Source: Cyanobacteria bacterium UBA791 (GTDB taxonomy: Bacteria > Cyanobacteriota > Vampirovibrionia > Gastranaerophilales > Gastranaerophilaceae). From it: a DNA stretch of 19,969 bases. The stretch is taken from contig DBIX01000036.1 in the NCBI GenBank assembly GCA_002297005.1, forward strand, positions 1-19,969, read 5' to 3'. The translations under genes and the position numbers were made by a program. This document shows positions 15,765 through 19,969 of the stretch, piece after piece. How positions within the stretch are numbered: the stretch's first letter is position 1; each line of letters starts with the position of its first letter. The notes under the pieces were generated by a model. That model made no database searches and was not told the DNA's origin. It saw nothing but the letters and a program-made list of their open reading frames with translations.

Positions 15765-17093
15765 ATGAATAGCAATCAACAAAGAGAAAAAGACGAATAT
15801 AGCGTATTTTTAAAGCACTTGGAAGAAGAAAAACAAGAAACTTCAAGTTTTGCTAAAATTATGCTAGTTATAATTTCAATTATATGCGGAATGGTAATAG
15901 GATTCTTACTTTTAAGCGATTCTGACATTGTAGTTGGAGATGAAAATGGTGAAAAAACTCAAAAATCATGGTTAGCTGATTTCATTTCAAAATTCTCATT
16001 CAAAAAAAGAGAAAAACAACAATTTACAATGCCTTTGTTTACAAGAAGACAAACTATCTTACTTGTTGGTACAGATGCGAACCAAAACGCTTCAAACCCA
16101 TGGCTTGGAACAAGAACAGATACAATTATTCTTTTAAATGTTGATGCTAAAACAAAATCAGTAAATGCTATTTCTGTTCCTAGAGATAGTAAAGTTTATA
16201 TTCCACATGACCACGGTGTTCAAAAAATCAATGCAGCTCACGCAATTGGTGGTATTGATTTAACAAAAGAAACTCTAGAAGAAACTCTTGGTATAAAAAT
16301 TGACCATTACATTATGGTTAATGATGCTGCGGTAGAAAAAGCAGTTGATGCTTTAGGTGGCGTACCTATTTATGTTGAAAAAGAAATGCATTACCATGAT
16401 TATTCTGGTAATTTACACGTAAATTTGAATAAAGGTTTAAATATTTTAGACGGTAGAAATGCTGTTGGTTACTTGAGATTTAGAAAAGATGGACTTGGTG
16501 ACATTGGTAGAACGCAACGTCAACAATGGTTCTTAAGAGGATTACTAGAAAAATTGCAATCACCACAAGCTATTCCAAAAATTCCAGAACTAATTAACAC
16601 AGTAACAACTTATGTAAAAACAGATTTATCTTTATATGAAATCTCACAATTAGCAACATTATCAAAAAATATTGATATGAATAAGATTGAGGTTGCAACA
16701 CTTCCTGGAGCTCCAAACCAAAAAGGTTCAATAAGCTACTGGATTCTTGACCCTGAAAAAACTCAAGAAGTTATCAACAGAATGATTTATAGAGATAAAA
16801 CTTCACTTGATAACAATCACGTTGTGGGCGGTATTATTTACGCTTCTAAAAAAGCTGACCAAGCTAAACAAATGAAATCAGAAATGGAAGAATTAGGTAT
16901 GACAGTTTCTTGTTTCTATAGAGCTGATATTACTCATTCACAATTTATCGCTCAATCATCATCAATTTCAAATGATTTCTTTAACTGGCTGAAGAAAAAA
17001 GTTTCAAATATGCAAAACATTCAATTTGTATATGACCCAGTTAAGAACTTCTGTCCAAAGAGTGATTTCACAGTTATTTTAGCTGGAGATTAA
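15765..17093 (+). CDS. LytR-CpsA-Psr (LCP) family protein
   Basis: LCP proteins transfer polyprenyl-pyrophosphate-linked glycans onto peptidoglycan or similar acceptors outside the inner membrane. The 442 residues comprise a short cytosolic N-terminus and one membrane helix (about 30-50). The LCP domain (about 97-265) follows, with TILLVGTD, R117-T-D119, S-V-P-R140-D141, KINAAHAIGG, VDALGGVPIYV, Y-L-R238-F-R240 and D246-I-G-R249-T-Q-R252-Q-Q, which are the pyrophosphate- and metal-binding residues of the family. A C-terminal LytR_C-like domain (about 350-440) contains IIYASKKADQAKQMKSEM. It is the first gene of a tight cluster with lemA (1-nt gap). Attachment of the glycans made by wecB-type enzymes is a reasonable but unproven role. 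Confidence 0.93.
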   Translation: MNSNQQREKDEYSVFLKHLEEEKQETSSFAKIMLVIISIICGMVIGFLLLSDSDIVVGDENGEKTQKSWLADFISKFSFKKREKQQFTMPLFTRRQTILLVGTDANQNASNPWLGTRTDTIILLNVDAKTKSVNAISVPRDSKVYIPHDHGVQKINAAHAIGGIDLTKETLEETLGIKIDHYIMVNDAAVEKAVDALGGVPIYVEKEMHYHDYSGNLHVNLNKGLNILDGRNAVGYLRFRKDGLGDIGRTQRQQWFLRGLLEKLQSPQAIPKIPELINTVTTYVKTDLSLYEISQLATLSKNIDMNKIEVATLPGAPNQKGSISYWILDPEKTQEVINRMIYRDKTSLDNNHVVGGIIYASKKADQAKQMKSEMEELGMTVSCFYRADITHSQFIAQSSSISNDFFNWLKKKVSNMQNIQFVYDPVKNFCPKSDFTVILAGD

Positions 17094-17094
17094 T

Positions 17095-17634
17095 ATGGTT
17101 GCAGTACTTGTTGTAATAGCAATTTTCTTAGCCGTAGGTTTAGCATTTTATGCAACTTATGGAGGTTTGAAAGTATATAAAGAACGTATTTTGCAAAGAC
17201 TAGCAGGAGTTGATGCGAGATTAAGAGCAAGACATAAGGCTGTTAATACTTTTATTGATTCAGCTCAAAGTGTTATGGTAAATGACGAAGCCATTATTTT
17301 TGCGGTGAGAAAACTTATTATTGAAATAAATAAATTGCCAGCACGTTGGAATAATAACAAGGATAGATTTAGACTTGAAAATGAATTGGATATTAAGTTA
17401 AATACCTTGTTTACGGCTGCAATGAAATATCCTGAAATAAAATCAAACGTTTACTTGAATAAAAATTTGCAAGAATTCATTAATATTCAAACAATGCTAC
17501 AACCTTGCGTTGTTGAATATAACAACACTCTAAAAGCTTTTAAAGGTCTTATTAATTCACCAATAGGACAAATTTTAGCTCCACAAATGAATATCAAATG
17601 TGAATTTGTTGAATATTATATCCCTGAAAATTAA
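17095..17634 (+). CDS. LemA-family membrane protein (divergent)
   Basis: The 179-residue protein has an N-terminal membrane helix (about 3-22) followed by a long helical domain. Features matching LemA are VDARLRARHKAV after the anchor (the family's V-x-L-x-R-R-H-x-L stretch), KYPEIKSNVYLNKN (111-124, equivalent to YPdLKAn), and EYNNTLKAFKGLINSPIG (141-158, equivalent to YN..V..yN..i..fP). A C-terminal CEFVEYY also fits. The central E-N-R-I-x-x-A-R motif is degenerate (IQTMLQPCVVEYNN), so this is a divergent member. The start codon follows the LCP stop by one base, pointing to coupled translation. LemA proteins have no settled biochemical function; pairing with an LCP protein suggests an envelope role. 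Confidence 0.75.
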   Translation: MVAVLVVIAIFLAVGLAFYATYGGLKVYKERILQRLAGVDARLRARHKAVNTFIDSAQSVMVNDEAIIFAVRKLIIEINKLPARWNNNKDRFRLENELDIKLNTLFTAAMKYPEIKSNVYLNKNLQEFINIQTMLQPCVVEYNNTLKAFKGLINSPIGQILAPQMNIKCEFVEYYIPEN

Positions 17635-17658
17635 TTAAAAATTTTGGAAACAAATTTT

Positions 17659-17708
17659 TATTTTCCTCGTCAATACATGTGTGTATTGAAAAAGATTTGA
17701 GGGGAATA
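17659..17708 (+). promoter_or_regulatory. Candidate RNA structure hiding the sigma-factor ribosome-binding site
   Basis: TATTTTCCTC (17659-17668) can pair along all ten bases (two G-U) with GAGGGGAATA (17699-17708), which contains the ribosome-binding site of the sigma gene starting at 17714. Between the arms is a second stem-loop, TCAATACA/TGTATTGA (17670-17677 with 17682-17689) with a TGTG loop. The fold would block ribosome entry unless melted. Being A-U/G-U-rich it could act as an RNA thermometer or be opened by another factor. It has no following T-tract, so it is not a terminator. Confidence 0.45.
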
Positions 17709-17713
17709 TTAAT

Positions 17714-18649
17714 ATGGGTAGCAATTTGGAGTATAAACTCGAAGAAGAGTTGGGGTTACTAGAAGAAGACGAAGTCAGAGAAATTGAGCCGAAAACATTT
17801 AATTCAATTTCAAAAGAAGATGATTTACTTCAAAATTATTTAAAAGATGTAGGAAAAATTAAACTGCTTTCTTTTAATGAAGAACAATTTTTAGGTAAAA
17901 TTATCAAGGAAGATAAGAAAGAAAAAAGAATTTGTGCAAAGAAAAAACTTATCCAAGCAAACCTTAGACTTGTTGTAAGTATTGCAAAAAAATATATTGG
18001 TCAGGGCGTATTGTTTATGGACTTGGTACAGGAAGGCTCACTTGGACTAATCAAAGCTGCTGAAAAATATGATTATTCAAGGGCTTTAAAATTCTCTACT
18101 TATGCGACTTGGTGGATAAAACAGGCAATCATTAGAGCAATTTCTAACCATTCTAAAACAATTAGAATACCAGTTCATATGAACGATAAAATTAGAAAAT
18201 ATAAAAAAGCTTATACTGATTTGTCTTTAAAAAATGGACACGAACCTACAGAAAAAGAAATTGCAGAGGTTTTAAAGATTAATCCAAAACGAATACAAAC
18301 GATAAAAAAATCTATGATAAAAGAACCTATCAGCCTTGATACACCTGTAACAGAAGATTTGAGCGTACAAGATTATATTGCAGATAATAGCTATAAATCA
18401 CCTGACTACGAAACAACAAAACACGGATTGAAAAAAGATATTGGAAAAATGCTAAAGGTACTAGATTCAAGAGAACAAAGCATTATTATCCATAGATTTG
18501 GACTAAATGGAGAAAGAATTAAAACTTTAGAAGAATTGGGGCAAATCTTAGGATTTTCAAAAGAAAGAATAAGACAAATCGAAAACGAAGCACTTGAAAA
18601 ACTAAGAAAAAATAAAGAACTAAGCTCGTTTAAGGATTATTTAGAATAG
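17714..18649 (+). CDS. RNA polymerase sigma-70 factor, RpoD-like (group 2 type)
   Basis: This is a promoter-recognition subunit of RNA polymerase. The 311-residue protein lacks region 1.1. It has region 1.2 (about 36-64, DDLLQNYLKDVGKI), region 2 (about 77-146, LRLVVSIAKKY, DLVQEGSLGLIKAAEKYD and the -10-binding FSTYATWWIKQAI), region 3 (about 150-220) and region 4 (about 235-300). Region 4 holds the -35-binding helix-turn-helix TLEELGQILGFSKERIRQIE (271-290). The size and near-consensus DNA-contact residues suggest a primary-like or alternative group 2 factor that reads -35/-10 promoters like those in this window, as in cyanobacteria, which keep several. It follows lemA by 79 bp with no terminator, so it is probably read from the LCP promoter. 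A strong GAGGGGA precedes ATG but can be sequestered. Confidence 0.92.
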   Translation: MGSNLEYKLEEELGLLEEDEVREIEPKTFNSISKEDDLLQNYLKDVGKIKLLSFNEEQFLGKIIKEDKKEKRICAKKKLIQANLRLVVSIAKKYIGQGVLFMDLVQEGSLGLIKAAEKYDYSRALKFSTYATWWIKQAIIRAISNHSKTIRIPVHMNDKIRKYKKAYTDLSLKNGHEPTEKEIAEVLKINPKRIQTIKKSMIKEPISLDTPVTEDLSVQDYIADNSYKSPDYETTKHGLKKDIGKMLKVLDSREQSIIIHRFGLNGERIKTLEELGQILGFSKERIRQIENEALEKLRKNKELSSFKDYLE

Positions 18650-18657
18650 GACTAGGG

Positions 18658-18686
18658 TTGACAAAGACTAAATAATCGTACATAAT
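18658..18686 (+). promoter_or_regulatory. Consensus promoter with no protein gene downstream
   Basis: TTGACA (18658-18663), 17-bp spacer, CATAAT (18681-18686), beginning 9 nt after the sigma-gene stop. The predicted transcript start is near 18692. The next thing downstream on this strand is a hairpin with a T-tract, not an ORF. Confidence 0.7.
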
Positions 18687-18691
18687 AATAG

Positions 18692-18749
18692 ATGAGTAAC
18701 CTAGGATTTTCTTCCTACGGCTTTGACCGTATAGATGCCTAGGTTTTTT
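18692..18749 (+). ncRNA. Candidate small RNA of about 58 nt
   Basis: The unit runs from the predicted start behind a consensus promoter to a T-tract. The RNA would fold into an outer 8-bp stem AACCTAGG/CCTAGGTT (18698-18705 with 18738-18745) and an inner 5-bp stem TACGG/CCGTA (18716-18720 with 18727-18731, loop CTTTGA). An internal loop between them has a pyrimidine-rich left side, ATTTTCTTCC. No start codon with an ORF of useful length is inside. The motif does not match Yfr1, 6S, preQ1, glnA or other compact RNAs I know. It ends 20 nt from the 3' end of the convergent HEPN gene. It could instead be only the sigma-gene terminator, but the promoter argues for an independent transcript. Confidence 0.55.
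18698..18749 (+). terminator. Intrinsic terminator after the sigma gene/small RNA
   Basis: The CCTAGG-based 8-bp stem (18698-18705 with 18738-18745) is followed directly by TTTTTT (18744-18749). A T-tract is present only in the plus direction, so it ends plus-strand transcripts, not the HEPN gene. Confidence 0.7.
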
Positions 18750-18768
18750 GTTGCTTAAAAATAAGATT

Positions 18769-19446
18769 TTAGTTTAATATTTCATTATACAAGCTTAAAA
18801 AATTCGAATTATTATCTACAACTCTGAAATCATCCGTTGGTAAGTATGATAATATTTCAATAATTGTATTATATAAATCAAGAGTTTTTTTAGGGTATCT
18901 AAAGATTTGTTCATAGTGAAAAATTCTATTTCTTAGTTTTCGTATTGCATATAATTTTCTTGAAATAACAGAAATTTCAGGTCTTTTATTTGGATAATTG
19001 ACAAAAACAGACTTAAAATATTGTTTTTTATTCCAAATACTTGCACTATATTTTTTCATACAAAGATTTGTCCAAAATCCGAAATTCAAATTTGCAATAA
19101 TTTTCCCATTAGTAATTGGTTTATTATTTGATTCGCACTCTTTTTTAGTAATTTCATACGCCAACATTAAAAGTTTGTAATCATCACTTTTAAGTAATGT
19201 ATTATTTTTAATTTCATCTTCTAACCAAGTTTTTGAAATTTTGTTTTTCAATGCCGAATTTATAGTATTTCTTAAAACAATTTCTAACGTACAAAGTTCA
19301 GGATATAGAGCTTGAGAAATTTTAACATTATTGTTATATCTCATTTTTATATCATCAATAGTATCATTTTCTGAATAGATAAATGCTTTTAATCTTTCAA
19401 CACTATACAAAGTATCATATTTTTCTAAATCTTCGTGTTTAACCAT
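18769..19446 (-). CDS. Abi-like HEPN-domain protein, putative ribonuclease toxin/defence protein
   Basis: The 225-residue protein matches the Abi-like group in which an N-terminal helical region is followed by a HEPN-type C-terminus. Visible signature phrases are SVERLKAFI, ALYPELCTLEIVLRNTINSAL (about 47-66), GKIIANLNFGFWTNLC (114-129), and IRKLRNRIFHYEQIF (168-182). The last contains the R-x4-H motif (R172...H177) that forms the active site of HEPN ribonucleases. Family relatives are annotated as abortive-infection proteins and many are toxins. No antitoxin protein gene adjoins it; the only close partner is the candidate small RNA converging on its 3' end. A -10 box TATAAT sits 6 nt before ATG and no ribosome-binding site is visible, so the mRNA is probably leaderless. 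Its function as a toxin is inferred. Confidence 0.8.
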   Translation of the reverse strand: MVKHEDLEKYDTLYSVERLKAFIYSENDTIDDIKMRYNNNVKISQALYPELCTLEIVLRNTINSALKNKISKTWLEDEIKNNTLLKSDDYKLLMLAYEITKKECESNNKPITNGKIIANLNFGFWTNLCMKKYSASIWNKKQYFKSVFVNYPNKRPEISVISRKLYAIRKLRNRIFHYEQIFRYPKKTLDLYNTIIEILSYLPTDDFRVVDNNSNFLSLYNEILN

Positions 19447-19452
19447 AAGTAA

Positions 19453-19458
19453 ATTATA
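19453..19458 (-). promoter_or_regulatory. -10 box of the HEPN gene, likely leaderless
   Basis: A perfect TATAAT (minus strand 19458-19453) followed by TTACTT and then the ATG at 19446. The -35 is weak (ATCAAA at 17 bp). The 6-nt gap places the transcript start at the start codon. Confidence 0.55.
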
Positions 19459-19460
19459 CT

Positions 19461-19670
19461 ATGAATAAAGATACTTTTGATAATTTTTATTAACAACCAG
19501 TTGATTTTATTCACCATAACCTTTATTATGGACAAATCAATATTTATGGAAGTGGAGAATGGGTTTTTTATGATAAATTTATTTCAGATAAAAAAAGAAA
19601 AAAAGAACTACTCATACATGATTGTTTCTTACGCCACGATGAGTCTTTATTTTATAATGTTTTTTTTTAA
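19461..19670 (+). pseudogene. Possible remnant of a small protein gene with in-frame stop
   Basis: Starting at ATG 19461, the frame reads MNKDTFDNFY, then TAA (19491-19493), then continues open for 58 codons (QPVDFIHHNLYYGQINIYGSGEWVF... to NVFF) until TAA at 19668. The soluble-looking composition over a stretch longer than expected by chance in such AT-rich DNA hints at a decayed gene. It overlaps the start of the membrane protein in another frame, and I recognise no family, so it may be coincidence. Confidence 0.2.
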
Positions 19671-19969
19671 ACCATATTGTGACTATTTAAAAACACTTAA
19701 TCTGTATTACATAATATTATGTAAGGCTTTTATTATTAGCATAATTTTATTTTTTGCTCTTGAATGTTTTCGTTCTATATTATTGTACAGACTAAATATT
19801 AAATCTAGCCTTAATAGTAATGAATACATTATATTAAACACCCGACCTTCAAGATTTTATGAATACATCTATATTATTACGTTAAGCATTTTAAGTTGTA
19901 TATTATTTTGCATTTTTAAATTTAAACTTCATTACACCAATCTACTTATAATAATACTATTTTTAGTAA
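19570..19969 (+). CDS. Membrane protein, unrecognised (N-terminal part, runs off window)
   Basis: From ATG 19570 the frame stays open for 133 codons to the window edge. The product has a basic start (QIKKEKKN) and then hydrophobic segments at about 14-33 (YSYMIVSYATMSLYFIMFFF), 45-65 (LYYIILCKAFIISIILFFAL), 105-121 and 124 onward, with a basic/polar loop between the second and third. This pattern indicates a multi-pass inner-membrane protein. GGAGAA (19554-19559) lies 10 nt before the chosen start. In-frame ATGs at 19546 and 19528 extend it by 8 or 14 residues but have no ribosome-binding site. It is divergent from the HEPN gene, so the two could form one accessory locus. Nothing identifies its family. 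Confidence 0.6.
   Translation, partial: MINLFQIKKEKKNYSYMIVSYATMSLYFIMFFFKPYCDYLKTLNLYYIILCKAFIISIILFFALECFRSILLYRLNIKSSLNSNEYIILNTRPSRFYEYIYIITLSILSCILFCIFKFKLHYTNLLIIILFLV

Noticed and set aside
17670..17689. TCAATACA-TGTG-TGTATTGA as a lemA terminator or operator
   Set aside because: No T-tract follows, so it is not an intrinsic terminator. An operator role cannot be excluded, but the sequestering fold explains it better.
18998..19180. Plus-strand ORF of 60 codons opposite the HEPN gene
   Set aside because: It is antisense to the conserved G-F-W segment of the HEPN protein, so it is a hydrophobic shadow ORF; it was considered as an antitoxin and rejected for lack of a start signal.

Overview
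The window is AT-rich, gene-dense bacterial DNA using the standard code. Several features suggest a Gram-negative-type relative of Cyanobacteria, most likely a gut or environmental melainabacterium (Vampirovibrionia/Gastranaerophilales type): a GH57-DUF3536 protein, TrmFO, FolE2, a LytR-CpsA-Psr protein next to LemA, a short RpoD-like sigma factor, and a secretin with PilB/PilC homologues. This placement is inferred from gene content and not proven by a marker gene.

Layout. (1) 1-3080, minus strand: an overlapping cluster of trmFO, an FAD oxidoreductase of the UDP-galactopyranose-mutase-like group, and the start of a GT-C type membrane glycosyltransferase. (2) 3125-4249, plus strand: a UDP-GlcNAc 2-epimerase, divergent from trmFO across only 44 bp. 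It ends at a strong hairpin shared with the convergent GH57-DUF3536 glucan enzyme (4327-6831). (3) 6911-7459, minus strand: a small exported protein. (4) 7665-14021, plus strand: a compact type IV pilus/type II secretion operon in the order GspC/PilP-like, secretin, PilB/GspE, PilC/GspF, then a small protein whose 3' end overlaps convergent aroQ. (5) 14569-15692: a small tandem-repeat protein translationally coupled to folE2. (6) 15765-18649: LCP protein, LemA-like protein and an RpoD-like sigma factor. (7) 18650-19969: a promoter-hairpin-T-tract unit that looks like a small RNA of about 58 nt, a convergent Abi-like HEPN protein, and the start of an unrecognised membrane protein.

How the genes fit together. 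Much of the window serves the envelope: nucleotide-sugar and glycan enzymes (wecB, the mutase-like flavoprotein, GT-C), LCP-type glycan ligation, LemA, and the secretin-based apparatus. Housekeeping metabolism is represented by trmFO, aroQ, folE2 and the glucan enzyme.

The points most worth a second look are: the small-RNA unit beside the HEPN protein (possible RNA-controlled toxin); a 10-bp stem able to hide the ribosome-binding site of the sigma gene; -10 boxes exactly 6 nt before the start codons of trmFO, wecB and the HEPN gene, which implies leaderless mRNAs; and the uncharacterised repeat protein fused by a TAATG overlap to folE2. No tRNA, rRNA, CRISPR array or insertion sequence was seen.
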